A DNA stretch of 64,000 nucleotides from Flavobacterium coralii (GCF_019891545.1 NZ_JAHDIU010000002.1:186001-250000); one strand, 5' to 3'; positions 44,335 through 52,592 are shown, counted from the stretch's first letter. Translations and numbers: made by a program. Notes: generated by a model not told the origin, from the letters alone.

Positions 44335-44354
44335 TGTTGTAGTAATGTATAGGT
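44335..44354 (-). promoter_or_regulatory. Putative PUL-type operator upstream of the T9SS protein gene
   Basis: In the gene's direction the 20-mer is ACCTATACATTACTACAACA. Its first half equals the PUL2 half-site (TGTATAGGT on the plus strand) and its second half (TGTTGTAGT) is one base away from the PUL1 half-site TGATGTAGT; the step is 11 bp. It ends 187 bp before the ATG at 44148. The 372-bp gap 44149-44520 otherwise holds AT-rich sequence with no gene. Confidence 0.6.
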
Positions 44355-44520
44355 AAATAAGCTAATATGCGGCAATTGTTGAGGGAATGATTTTTATTAA
44401 TTACGACTTAACATGAAATCTTTTTAATCAATTTGTTAAATAAAATTCAATTAACTAATCCTTAAAATATTGCGTTTCAAAATGTAAATAGCTTTGCTGA
44501 AGTGTAAAAAACATACCGAT

Positions 44521-45057
44521 ATGAAAAGCTTTTTCTGCCTGTTTATAATTTCTTTTCTTTTTTCCTGTTCAGATACAGGTGCTGTTGCGGATGCCTCATC
44601 AATAGCGACAGACAATATAATACCGGGAGTATACAGTATTGAATCTGTTATATCAGGCGTATCAGTGGATATAAATGGTGATGGTGCAAAAAATACTGAT
44701 TTGTTATCTGAATCTGGCTGCTATAGTTCAGGCAGGATTGTATTGAGTGATAATGGTTCTTTTTTGTATGTATGCAGTAAAGCAGATGCAGATAAAGGGA
44801 AATATAATTGTACTGAATTTACGTATGAAGGTAGGTGGGAAGCAAAGCAGCAAAATGGAGATGAAGCTCTTATAATAGCTTTTTACACCGACGAAGATGG
44901 CGAGGAACAAAACTTAATGTTCTGCAGGGATAATAAAGGTCTTCATTTAAGGTATGTATTAGCTGACCTGCCCGATACTGCACAAGGAGGCAGAATACAT
45001 TTAACCAATGGTTCTATAAGCTATACTTTTAAAAAGCAGCAAACAGATATTTTATAG
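44521..45057 (+). CDS. Lipoprotein with lipocalin-like layout, function unknown
   Basis: 178 residues from ATG 44521 (an upstream in-frame TTG at 44494 adds nine residues before a good signal peptide and is rejected). Lipobox 'LFSC' at about residue 17 followed by SDTGAVADASS. The rest alternates short beta strands: 'IIPGVYSIESVISGVSVDIN', 'DLLSESGCYSSGRIVLSDNG', 'CTEFTYEGRWEAK', 'LIIAFYTDEDGEEQNLMFC', 'ISYTFKKQ'. A W-containing early strand and repeated G-x-W/Y pattern recall lipocalin-like domains of Bacteroidota. It has an acid-rich 'DINGDGAKNTDLL' loop that resembles a calcium-binding DxDxDG motif. It diverges from the T9SS gene and shares its 372-bp upstream region. Confidence 0.65.
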   Translation: MKSFFCLFIISFLFSCSDTGAVADASSIATDNIIPGVYSIESVISGVSVDINGDGAKNTDLLSESGCYSSGRIVLSDNGSFLYVCSKADADKGKYNCTEFTYEGRWEAKQQNGDEALIIAFYTDEDGEEQNLMFCRDNKGLHLRYVLADLPDTAQGGRIHLTNGSISYTFKKQQTDIL

Positions 45058-45079
45058 ATTCAAAGAAATAATAGTAAAC

Positions 45080-45112
45080 AAAAAGCCCGGTTTATTATAA
45101 ACCGGGCTTTTT
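45080..45112. terminator. Bidirectional terminator
   Basis: AAAAAGCCCGGTTTA / TAAACCGGGCTTTTT, 15-bp stem with a TTA loop, between convergent genes 44521-45057 and 45130-45501. Confidence 0.88.
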
Positions 45113-45129
45113 GTAAATCATTTTTTGAT

Positions 45130-45501
45130 TTATATATCTTCAAAGCTTACATCTGTAAAGCTTTCTGTACCTATCGTTTCTTCAGCTTTATCGCCAAATA
45201 ACTTGCGAAAATCTTTTTGGTGCCTTTCCGAAATTACCTCTTCGCCTTTATGTTCTAAAACGTAAGATGTCATTTCGTCAAGTATTTCCCTGAAGGCTGC
45301 AAAATCTTCTTTATAAAGGTAGATTTTGTGCTTTTTGAAGTGGAAAGAGCCGTCTTCTTCAGTAAATTTTTTGCTCTCTGTAATTGTAATGTAGTAATCT
45401 TCAGCCTTGGTTGCTCTTACATCAAAGAAGTATGTCCTTCTGCCTGCCCTTAAAACTTTAGAAAAGATTTCTTCCTTTTCAAGCATATCATTTTCTCTCA
45501 T
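45130..45501 (-). CDS. PUR-family nucleic-acid-binding protein (DUF3276)
   Basis: 123 residues, the usual size. The motif chain 'EEIFSKVLRAGRRTYFFDVR', 'DYYITITESKK', 'FHFKKHKIYLYKEDFAAFRE' and the acidic tail is diagnostic of DUF3276, whose structures show a PUR-alpha-like fold binding single-stranded DNA/RNA. It is highly conserved and abundant in Bacteroidota; its task is not settled. ATG 45501 is taken as start, although a second Met (MLEKEE) five codons later could serve. Next to the ABC exporter gene (72 nt upstream on the same strand). Confidence 0.88.
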   Translation of the reverse strand: MRENDMLEKEEIFSKVLRAGRRTYFFDVRATKAEDYYITITESKKFTEEDGSFHFKKHKIYLYKEDFAAFREILDEMTSYVLEHKGEEVISERHQKDFRKLFGDKAEETIGTESFTDVSFEDI

Positions 45502-45572
45502 AATCCTTCGTTTCTTTTATATGGTTTATGTAGCAACCAAAAATCTAAAAAAAATCTAAATAATCCAACAAT

Positions 45573-47333
45573 TTAGTCTATTTCTTTTTCAGAAAGTTGC
45601 TTAAGGTAAAGCTCTTTATAATAACCGGTTTCATTTACCAGTTGATTATGAGTGCCTTGCTGAAGTATCTTTCCGTCCTCTAAAATAATGATCTTATCAG
45701 CATTTTTAGCTGATGACACCCTGTGGCTCACAATTATCGTGGTTTTGTCTTTGCAAATATCCAGCAGGTTATTTAATATAGCTTCCTCTGTTTCTGTATC
45801 TACAGCCGAAAGACAGTCGTCAAGCAATAGTATAGGAGCATCCTTTATAAGTGCCCTCGCTATAGATACCCTTTGTTTTTGCCCGCCCGAAAGGGTTATG
45901 CCCCTTTCGCCGAGTATGGTTTCATACTCTTTGGTAAAGCTCACAATATTATGATGTACAACAGCCTGCTTTGCAACAGCCACCACTTCATCATCGGTAG
46001 CCATTTCATTGCCGAATTTAATATTGTTTTTTATAGAGTCAGAAAACAAAAATGCATCCTGTGGCACAAACCCGATGCTGTTTCGCAGATCGTTAAGATT
46101 TACTTTTTCTATATTTTCCCCATCAATGGTTATGCTGCCCTGCTGCACATCATACAGCCTGCTGATAAGTGACAGAACTGTAGATTTTCCTGAGCCTGTT
46201 TTGCCTAAGATAGCAAGCGTTTCGCCTTTTTTTACATTAAAAGATATATTTTTAAGGGCTGTAATGTCGGTATCTTCATAAGTAAAGGTGACATTGTTAA
46301 AGGCAATTTCGCCCATTACGGGGCTGTGTGTTTCGGTATTATTTTTAATGTCAGGTTCAGTTTTCAGGAACTCATTAATCCTTTTCTGAGAAGCCTCGGC
46401 TTCCTGCACCATGCTCGATATCCACCCTAAAGACGCTACAGGCCAGGTAAGCATGTTAATGTAAAGAATAAACTGGGCAATTACACCAATATCAGGAATG
46501 CTGCCGTTAATGTACATCATTCCGCCTACATAAATAACCACAAGGTTACTGATACCAATTAGCAATATCATTAGCGGGCCAAACTGGGCATTTACTTTTG
46601 CAAGGCTCATGTTCTTGTCTTTACTGTCACGTGATAGTGCAGTAAAATCAGCTTGCTTTTGCCCTTCCAGCGCATAGGCTTTTATTACCCGTATGCCCGA
46701 AAACATCTCCTGAGTAAAAGTAGATAGCTTAGAAAGGTTTTGCTGGTATAGTGTGCTGCGCTTGTTTATCTCGGTACTGATTTTAAAAATACTATATGAT
46801 AATACAGGCAGGGGCAGGAGCGTATAAAGCGTAAGCTTAGGCGATATAATGTACATATGTGTAACTACCACCGCAAAACGGATTATGGTGTTCAAAGCAT
46901 ACATAACCGCCGGCCCAACATACATCCTCACTTTGCTCACATCTTCGCTAATGCGGTTCATAAGGTCGCCCGTACGGTTGCGCTTGTAAAAACTCTGGGA
47001 AAGTTTTTCGTAATGGTAAAAAATTTCATTTTTCAGGTCGAACTCCACGTGGCGCGACATTACTATTAGTGTCTGCCGCATCAGGAAAGTAAGCACTCCC
47101 GCAATAAGCGTGGTTGCTACAATAAGGAGGATGTTTCTTAATAGCTCACTCTTTATAGCGTCTGCACTGATAGCATCCTGCTGGTGGTATTCTTCTATCG
47201 CTTTTATCGAATCTCCAATCAGCTCCGGAGTAAATAAGGAGAATATCTGTGCAATTATAGTAATGAATATCCCTAGAAAAAATTGATATTTATATTTTAC
47301 AAAATATTTGTTTAAATACTGAAGTTCTTTCAT
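45573..47333 (-). CDS. ABC exporter, fused membrane and ATPase domains (MsbA/multidrug type)
   Basis: 586 residues. Six transmembrane helices (about 18-310), the first beginning 'YQFFLGIFITIIAQIFSLF', then a nucleotide-binding domain with Walker A 'LGKTGSGKST' (about 375), Q-loop 'GFVPQDAFLF', signature 'LSGGQKQRVSIARAL', Walker B 'ILLLDDCLSAVD' and H-loop 'VSHRVSS'. The position after the Walker B Asp is Asp instead of the usual catalytic Glu, as in the weak sites of some heterodimeric exporters, but no partner half-transporter is nearby. Substrate unknown: lipid, peptide or drug. It diverges from the amino-acid dehydrogenase gene. Confidence 0.9.
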   Translation of the reverse strand: MKELQYLNKYFVKYKYQFFLGIFITIIAQIFSLFTPELIGDSIKAIEEYHQQDAISADAIKSELLRNILLIVATTLIAGVLTFLMRQTLIVMSRHVEFDLKNEIFYHYEKLSQSFYKRNRTGDLMNRISEDVSKVRMYVGPAVMYALNTIIRFAVVVTHMYIISPKLTLYTLLPLPVLSYSIFKISTEINKRSTLYQQNLSKLSTFTQEMFSGIRVIKAYALEGQKQADFTALSRDSKDKNMSLAKVNAQFGPLMILLIGISNLVVIYVGGMMYINGSIPDIGVIAQFILYINMLTWPVASLGWISSMVQEAEASQKRINEFLKTEPDIKNNTETHSPVMGEIAFNNVTFTYEDTDITALKNISFNVKKGETLAILGKTGSGKSTVLSLISRLYDVQQGSITIDGENIEKVNLNDLRNSIGFVPQDAFLFSDSIKNNIKFGNEMATDDEVVAVAKQAVVHHNIVSFTKEYETILGERGITLSGGQKQRVSIARALIKDAPILLLDDCLSAVDTETEEAILNNLLDICKDKTTIIVSHRVSSAKNADKIIILEDGKILQQGTHNQLVNETGYYKELYLKQLSEKEID

Positions 47334-47479
47334 TGTTGTTTTTTAATATCGGTTTAAAATATTAAATTATTGTTAAATTATAATTAACTGTCTCGTCTTT
47401 ATAACTTCTTTAAAGCACGTGTCAAATTATAGAATATACAAAAAAACGCATTTATATTGCTGTAACTTAAATATATGTG

Positions 47480-47487
47480 TATTTTTG
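47480..47487 (+). promoter_or_regulatory. Candidate promoter of the dehydrogenase gene
   Basis: TATTTTTG (TAnnTTTG) with TTG at 47457-47459 (20-nt gap) fits the Bacteroidota promoter; leader of about 35 nt before the ATG at 47528. Confidence 0.5.
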
Positions 47488-47527
47488 TATCCTGTTTTTG
47501 AATAAATTTCAATTTAAACTTATTATC

Positions 47528-48631
47528 ATGATAGCAGAAGTTATTAAAGCTAACGACCTTACGAAAGCTGATCCTGTATTTGGCCAGGCTTCTTTTAATG
47601 ACCACGAGCAAATCGTTTTTTGTCATGACAAAGATACTGGATTAAAAGCAATAATCGGTATCCATAACACGGTTTTAGGGCCGGCACTTGGAGGTACCAG
47701 GATGTGGAAGTATGCGAATGAATGGGAGGCGCTGAATGATGTTTTAAGGCTTTCAAGAGGGATGACATATAAGTCTGCTATTTCAGGGTTAAACCTTGGT
47801 GGCGGTAAAGCTGTGATAATCGGTGACGCCAAGGCTGACAAGACACCTGAGATGATGACCAGGTTCGGGCAGTTCATCCACTCGCTAAGCGGAAAATATA
47901 TAACTGCAGAAGATGTAGGTACAACTACACCTGACATGGATATTATAAGGGAAGTTACTCCTTATGTAACAGGTATATCTGAAGCTAAAGGTGGCTCAGG
48001 CAACCCGTCGCCTGTAACGGCTTACGGTGTTTATATGGGTATGAAGGCTGCTGCAATGCACCAGTTTGGTACTGATAAGCTTGATGGCAAAAAAGTATTG
48101 GTACAGGGTACAGGCCACGTTGGCGAAACCTTGATAAACTACCTAACTCAGGAAGGCGCTGTAGTTTATGTTACAGATATTAACGAAGCAAAAATGCAGG
48201 ATGTAGCCGGTAAATATGGTGCGCATGTTTATACAGGCGAAGATATTTACAGTGCCGATGTTGACATTTACGCTCCGTGTGCGCTTGGTGCAACTGTAAA
48301 TGATGAAACAATACAAAGGCTGAAAGCTAAAGTAATAGCCGGTGCTGCAAATAACCAGCTTGCCAACGAAGAAGTACACGGCAAACTGCTTCAGGAAAAG
48401 GGTATACTTTATGCGCCTGATTTCCTTATCAATGCCGGTGGTATTATAAATGTGTATGCAGAGATTGTTGGCTATGATAAAGCTGAAGCAATAAAAAGGA
48501 CTGAGAATATTTACAACACTACGCTTGAAATATTCCACTTTGCAGAGGCTAACGGCTTAACTACCCAACAGGCTGCAATGTCTGTTGCCCAAAAGAGGGT
48601 AGATGACAGGAAAAAAGAAATGGCTAAATAA
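47528..48631 (+). CDS. Glu/Leu/Phe/Val dehydrogenase (leucine-dehydrogenase type)
   Basis: 367 residues from ATG 47528; the open frame upstream crosses the promoter. It does the NAD-dependent oxidative deamination of an amino acid. The N-domain has 'GLKAIIGIHNTVLGPALGGT', 'RLSRGMTYKSAISGLNLGGG' with the two conserved lysines (YK and GGGK), and the Rossmann domain has 'VLVQGTGHVGETLINYL'. 'AGAANNQLA' and 'PDFLINAGGIINV' are the family's late motifs. Size and the GLNLGGGKAV line match leucine/phenylalanine dehydrogenases of ~360 residues rather than hexameric glutamate dehydrogenase (~450). It is monocistronic: followed by a terminator. Confidence 0.92.
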   Translation: MIAEVIKANDLTKADPVFGQASFNDHEQIVFCHDKDTGLKAIIGIHNTVLGPALGGTRMWKYANEWEALNDVLRLSRGMTYKSAISGLNLGGGKAVIIGDAKADKTPEMMTRFGQFIHSLSGKYITAEDVGTTTPDMDIIREVTPYVTGISEAKGGSGNPSPVTAYGVYMGMKAAAMHQFGTDKLDGKKVLVQGTGHVGETLINYLTQEGAVVYVTDINEAKMQDVAGKYGAHVYTGEDIYSADVDIYAPCALGATVNDETIQRLKAKVIAGAANNQLANEEVHGKLLQEKGILYAPDFLINAGGIINVYAEIVGYDKAEAIKRTENIYNTTLEIFHFAEANGLTTQQAAMSVAQKRVDDRKKEMAK

Positions 48632-48662
48632 CAGCTATAAAAATATTTATTTATAATTTTGC

Positions 48663-48697
48663 GAAGCGAAAGAAAATCTCTTTCGCTTCTTTAATTT
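48663..48697 (+). terminator. Terminator after the dehydrogenase
   Basis: GAAGCGAAAGA / TCTTTCGCTTC stem (48663-48673, 48679-48689), 5-nt loop, then TTTAATTTTT. Confidence 0.82.
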
Positions 48698-48718
48698 TTA
48701 AACAGTTCTTTCAGTCGG

Positions 48719-49657
48719 ATGTTAAACAGGAGACATATTCGGGTTAAGGTGATGCAGTCTATTTATGCCATGCATCAAAATGATTCAGACAATCTGGAAA
48801 AAGAGGAAAAATTCTTGTTTCAAAGCATAGAAAACATCCGCGACCTGTATCTTATATTGCTTTCAGCGCTCGTAGAGCTAAGGAACAGCGAAGAAGATTA
48901 CATCGAAAAATCTTCTAAAAAGCACCTTGCCACACCACAGGAGCGTAATCCTAACCGCAAGTTTATCAACAATAAGGTTTTGTTATTGCTGGATGAAAAC
49001 AATTCACTAAGTATAGCATTGGCTGACAGGAAAATTAATAACTGGAAGCTGAATGACGATTATATACTAATACTGCTGGATGCTATCAAGAACAGTGAAG
49101 TGTATAATAAATACATGCACAACAGGGAAAATGACTTTGAGGAAGACAAGGATTTTATTGCTGAGCTTTACACTGAGGTTATTGCACCTGATGAAAAGCT
49201 GTATGAGTATCTTGAAGATTATAAGCTTACATGGGTAGATGATATTCCGCTGGTAAATACTTTGATAGCCAAACAGCTTAAAATGATAAAGCCCGATGGT
49301 AACTTTTTTGTGCCAAGGCTGTATAAGGATGAAGACGACAAAGATTTTGTAAAAGCGCTTTTCCGTAAAACAGTTTTAAACGAAGTTGAGCTGGCAAAGG
49401 AGTTTATAGATAAAACCCCGAACTGGGATACAGAGCGTATTGCGGAGGTTGATGCCATAATACTGAAAATGGCAATATGCGAATTCCTTAAATTCCCATC
49501 TATACCTGTAAAGGTAACTATTAATGAATATCTTGAGATAGCTAAAGAATATTCTACGCCAAAAAGTAGTATTTTTATCAACGGAATTCTCGATAACCTT
49601 GTAAAGGATTATCAGAACAATAATAAATTAGTAAAGACCGGACGCGGTTTAATGTAA
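48719..49657 (+). CDS. nusB: Transcription antitermination protein NusB, long Bacteroidota form
   Basis: 312 residues, against about 140 for the E. coli protein. It starts with the NusB line 'MLNRRHIRVKVMQSIYAMHQ' and ends with the true NusB C-terminal helices 'NWDTERIAEVDAIILKMAIC', 'FPSIPVKVTINEYLEIAKEY' and 'SSIFINGILDNL'. The roughly 150 residues between (about 45-200) are a lineage insertion of helical, charged sequence. NusB binds boxA RNA with NusE (S10) in rRNA antitermination. Start is ATG 48719, the only good one. It is followed after 19 nt by a DUF1573 lipoprotein gene and then yajC, a common Flavobacterium order. Confidence 0.93.
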   Translation: MLNRRHIRVKVMQSIYAMHQNDSDNLEKEEKFLFQSIENIRDLYLILLSALVELRNSEEDYIEKSSKKHLATPQERNPNRKFINNKVLLLLDENNSLSIALADRKINNWKLNDDYILILLDAIKNSEVYNKYMHNRENDFEEDKDFIAELYTEVIAPDEKLYEYLEDYKLTWVDDIPLVNTLIAKQLKMIKPDGNFFVPRLYKDEDDKDFVKALFRKTVLNEVELAKEFIDKTPNWDTERIAEVDAIILKMAICEFLKFPSIPVKVTINEYLEIAKEYSTPKSSIFINGILDNLVKDYQNNNKLVKTGRGLM

Positions 49658-49676
49658 AATTTAAAAAACTGAAACT

Positions 49677-50159
49677 ATGTTAAAAAAGACAACAGCTATG
49701 TTTGCCATAGCATCTTTAGTACTGGTATCGTGTAAAGATAATGCCGCTTTGCGCATTGACGACAAAACAGCAAAAGAAGCCGAGCTTGCACATGCAGAGG
49801 CAGGCAAGGTGGCCGTAATGAAGTTTGATGAAACCGAGCATGACTTTGGCGATATTAACGAAGGTGAAACTGTAGAGCACACCTTTACCTTTACCAATGC
49901 AGGAAGCTCTGACCTTGTTATTAGCAATGCAAAAGCAAGCTGTGGCTGTACTGTGCCAAGCTATACTAAAACTGCTGTAGCCCCGGGCGAAACAGGCGAG
50001 GTTAAAGTATCTTTTAATTCTGCCGGTAAAACAGGAAACCAGAACAAATCTGTTACTATAACAGCAAATACCGAGAAAGGTACAGAAGTAGTAAACTTTA
50101 CTGCTAACGTTAAGCCTAAAAGCGGAGGTATAGGCGCCGCTTCTCCTAAAACCAAATAA
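49677..50159 (+). CDS. DUF1573 lipoprotein
   Basis: 160 residues. Lipobox 'LVSC' (about residue 18) followed by KDNAALR. The core 'KFDETEHDFGDINEGETVEH' then 'FTFTNAGSSDLVISNAKASC' and 'GCTVPSYTKTAVAPGETGEV' is the DUF1573 signature (immunoglobulin-like, with the conserved CGCT). 'VSFNSAGKTGNQNKSVTITA' is the second strand pair. Families of this kind are common, envelope-located and uncharacterised. It lies between nusB (19 nt) and yajC (5 nt), on the same transcript. Confidence 0.88.
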   Translation: MLKKTTAMFAIASLVLVSCKDNAALRIDDKTAKEAELAHAEAGKVAVMKFDETEHDFGDINEGETVEHTFTFTNAGSSDLVISNAKASCGCTVPSYTKTAVAPGETGEVKVSFNSAGKTGNQNKSVTITANTEKGTEVVNFTANVKPKSGGIGAASPKTK

Positions 50160-50164
50160 TTTAA

Positions 50165-50452
50165 ATGGAACAGATACAATCTTTTTTACCTTTAATTTTA
50201 ATGTTTGTGGTTATTTATTTCCTTATGATAAGGCCACAGCAAAAAAGGCAGAAACAGGAAAAGGAATTTGAAAAGAACCTTAAAGTAGGGGATAAGATAA
50301 TCACAAAAAGCGGCATACACGGTAAAATACTGGAAATTGCCGACGATACTGTAGTTATAGAAACAATGGCCGGAAGGCTAAAAATGGAACGTTCGGCTAT
50401 TTCGCTTGAGCTAAGCCAAAAGCTTAACGCCCCGGCTAAAAAAGAAGCATAA
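50165..50452 (+). CDS. yajC: Sec translocon accessory protein YajC
   Basis: 95 residues. One N-terminal membrane span 'FLPLILMFVVIYFLMI', then the invariable 'RPQQKRQKQEKEFEKNLKVG' and 'DKIITKSGIHGKILEI ... VVIETMAGRLKMERSAIS'. It associates with SecDF. The start ATG 50165 is 5 nt after the DUF1573 stop. A terminator follows, ending the nusB-DUF1573-yajC unit. Confidence 0.95.
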   Translation: MEQIQSFLPLILMFVVIYFLMIRPQQKRQKQEKEFEKNLKVGDKIITKSGIHGKILEIADDTVVIETMAGRLKMERSAISLELSQKLNAPAKKEA

Positions 50453-50468
50453 GTTCTTGTACTTATAA

Positions 50469-50500
50469 AAAACACCAGCTGCTAAGCTGGTGTTTTATTT
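50469..50500. terminator. Bidirectional terminator after yajC
   Basis: AAAACACCAGC / GCTGGTGTTTT (50469-50479, 50486-50496), 6-nt loop, followed by ATTT. Lies between yajC (plus) and the sirtuin gene (minus). Confidence 0.85.
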
Positions 50501-50515
50501 TATAAAAGTTGCTAA

Positions 50516-51211
50516 TTACAAATAGCTTTTCAGTTTTTCCTTTACTACCTCCATACCTTCACTACCCGTCATGGGCAATACCTCAAGTGGGTTGCGCAGG
50601 TTAGGTATATGGGCAGGCTTTGGGTCTATATAAAAAACAGGTGTTTCCGGTTTCGCATAATCTATAAGCCCTGCTGCGGGATATACCTGTAATGATGTGC
50701 CTATAACAATCACTATATCAGCCATCGCTACAATATCCATGGCAGGCATAATAGCGGGTACGGCTTCACCAAACCAAACAATATGCGGCCTTAGCTGCTT
50801 TCCCGTTTCAGGGTGCATCATGCCCTGCATGATATCTTCCTTCCAGTCAATAACAGCAGATTCATTAGTAGTGCACCTGGCTTTTAACAGCTCACCATGC
50901 AGGTGCAGCACGTTTGTACTTCCGCCACGCTCGTGCAGGTCGTCAACATTTTGTGTTATTACTGTAACATCAAAATCACTTTCAAGTCCGGCAATAATTT
51001 TATGGGCTTTGTTGGGCTCCACTTCAAAAAGCTGCCTGCGCCTTTTATTATAAAAGTCGAGTACCAGTGCAGGATTCTTCCTGAAACCTTCGGGAGAAGC
51101 CACTTCCATAATATCGTGTCCTTCCCACAGTCCGCCGGCATCACGAAAAGTAGCAACACCACTTTCAGCACTTACTCCCGCGCCACTAAGTACTACAAGT
51201 TTTTTATTCAT
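50516..51211 (-). CDS. SIR2-family NAD-dependent protein deacylase
   Basis: 231 residues. NAD-binding 'LVVLSGAGVSAESGVATFRD', catalytic 'VITQNVDDLHERGGSTNVLH' then 'LHGELLKARC', and 'IVIGTSLQVYPAAGLI'. The 'FYNKRRRQ' helix holds the Tyr and Arg (Y-x-x-R) that mark class III desuccinylases/demalonylases. The zinc ribbon is reduced: only one of four Cys remains (in KARC) and the CPKC pair is replaced by 'EDIMQGMMHPETGKQLRPH'. So this is a zinc-less short sirtuin. Activity toward acyl-lysines is a family inference. It is 6 nt downstream of the anti-sigma gene on the same strand. Confidence 0.88.
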   Translation of the reverse strand: MNKKLVVLSGAGVSAESGVATFRDAGGLWEGHDIMEVASPEGFRKNPALVLDFYNKRRRQLFEVEPNKAHKIIAGLESDFDVTVITQNVDDLHERGGSTNVLHLHGELLKARCTTNESAVIDWKEDIMQGMMHPETGKQLRPHIVWFGEAVPAIMPAMDIVAMADIVIVIGTSLQVYPAAGLIDYAKPETPVFYIDPKPAHIPNLRNPLEVLPMTGSEGMEVVKEKLKSYL

Positions 51212-51217
51212 TTGCCA

Positions 51218-52006
51218 TTATACTTTACCCAGTGTATAAAGCTGCTCAAGCGTAGGGGCAACACTACCGCCTGCAGGCTCGAGTGTAATCCCGAACGCTT
51301 CGGCGCCTTCAAAGTTCTCCACGCGGTATATTCCTTTGGCAGCATTGGCATCTTTAGTATCAAGCACGCCAATACTGGTAGGAGTCATAGGGTTAAGCTT
51401 TAGTGCCCATACCTGATATACCTTTCCTTCAGGAGGTTCAGGAAGCCCGGCTATATCTACATAAATTTCGTCATAGGTATCGTTAACATATACTTTTGCA
51501 TAGGCATCGGGTGCTATCTGCTGGCCCTCCAGCAATACATCTTTGCTTTCTTTGGCACGCAGCATATTAAGCGCTCTTTCGGTTTGCGAGTTATCGCGCT
51601 GCAAACCTGCTACCATTTGTTCAAACTTAGCACGCTCTGCATTTGCCTGCTGTGCTTCTTCGCTCACTTTGCTATATTGGTAATATTGTACACCAATACC
51701 AAACATAAGTACTGCCGCGGCTGCCCAGCCAAGATAAGGCGCAACGCTGCGCCTGCTTTGCATAGTAACCACGCCATTTTCCCTTTCAATTAGTTTTTCG
51801 CGTATCCTGTTGTAGTTTTCTGCAGACAGGTTTGGCGATATGCTGTAAGACAGGTTTACCACAGCTTTTTCTATGGCAATAATTTCCGACTGCACCTCCG
51901 GGTACTGCTTCGCCATTTGCTGTATCTCTTCGTTTTCGGCCTCCGTAAGCAACCCGAAAACAAAAAGTTCAAGAGTTCCGGATGCTATTAATTCTTCACT
52001 GTTCAT
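51218..52006 (-). CDS. Anti-sigma factor (RskA-like) for the adjacent ECF sigma
   Basis: 262 residues. N-terminal 'NSEELIASGTLELFVFGLLT' and 'EAENEEIQQMAKQYPEVQSE' form the sigma-binding domain; one membrane span at about 95-115 ('YLGWAAAAVLMFGIGVQYYQ'); a coiled-coil (about 117-165); then the RskA-type periplasmic domain 'YDEIYVDIAGLPEPPEGKVY' with 'QVWALKLNPMTPTSIGVLDT' and 'FGITLEPAGGSVAPTLEQLY'. It holds the sigma factor inactive until a periplasmic signal. Its start overlaps the sigma stop codon (ATGA), so the two are translationally coupled. Confidence 0.9.
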   Translation of the reverse strand: MNSEELIASGTLELFVFGLLTEAENEEIQQMAKQYPEVQSEIIAIEKAVVNLSYSISPNLSAENYNRIREKLIERENGVVTMQSRRSVAPYLGWAAAAVLMFGIGVQYYQYSKVSEEAQQANAERAKFEQMVAGLQRDNSQTERALNMLRAKESKDVLLEGQQIAPDAYAKVYVNDTYDEIYVDIAGLPEPPEGKVYQVWALKLNPMTPTSIGVLDTKDANAAKGIYRVENFEGAEAFGITLEPAGGSVAPTLEQLYTLGKV

Positions 52007-52536
52007 TGTACCTGTAAAATGTTTCTTAATTCGTTAATGCAGTTCCTGTTCTGCGTTTTCACCGTGCCCAGCGGTATTTCAAGCTCTTCGCTCGCTTCCT
52101 GCTGGGTGTAGCCTTTAAAAAAGAGAAGGTCTATAAGCTTAATGCATTTCGGTTTTAGCTTATTGATAAACTCTTTGATGCCAATGGCGTCTATCTTGTT
52201 AGTTACGGAGGTATTGTGGTCCAATATATGTACGAAGTTATCAGCAGATAGGTTTTTTTTGCTGTTATTGTGGCTTTTAGACCGCAGCCTGTCTATAGAT
52301 GCATTTCGCGCTATGTTTAGTATCCATGTAAAAAAGCGCCCCTTGCCGTCATTATAGCTGTCAAGGTTTTTCCATATTTTTACAAATACTTCCTGCAGTA
52401 CATCCTCGCTTTCTTCTTTATCTTTTATAAGATTAAAAATAATGCCGTAAAGGCTTTTAGAGTACATATCATACAGCAGGGTAAAGGCATTGCTGTCTTT
52501 TTTATAAATTTGCACCAGTAATTCTTCCTGTGTCAT
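52003..52536 (-). CDS. ECF-type sigma-70 family RNA polymerase sigma factor
   Basis: 177 residues from ATG 52536 (MTQEELL); an in-frame extension up to 52587 is possible but would leave only 5 bp to the divergent trmH-like gene. Region 2 shows 'ALTLLYDMYSKSLYGI'-like 'AFTLLYDMYSKSLYGIIFNL', 'SEDVLQEVFVKIWKN' and 'GRFFTWILNIARNASIDRLR'; region 4 shows 'IKLIDLLFFKGYTQQEASEE' and 'LEIPLGTVKTQNRNCINELR'. It forms an ATGA overlap with its anti-sigma gene. Target promoters are not visible here. Confidence 0.92.
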   Translation of the reverse strand: MTQEELLVQIYKKDSNAFTLLYDMYSKSLYGIIFNLIKDKEESEDVLQEVFVKIWKNLDSYNDGKGRFFTWILNIARNASIDRLRSKSHNNSKKNLSADNFVHILDHNTSVTNKIDAIGIKEFINKLKPKCIKLIDLLFFKGYTQQEASEELEIPLGTVKTQNRNCINELRNILQVQ

Positions 52537-52592
52537 TAGGTTGGTTTTAAGAACCCCTAATTTAGAAAAGTTTTTTAACATTAACACCTAAA

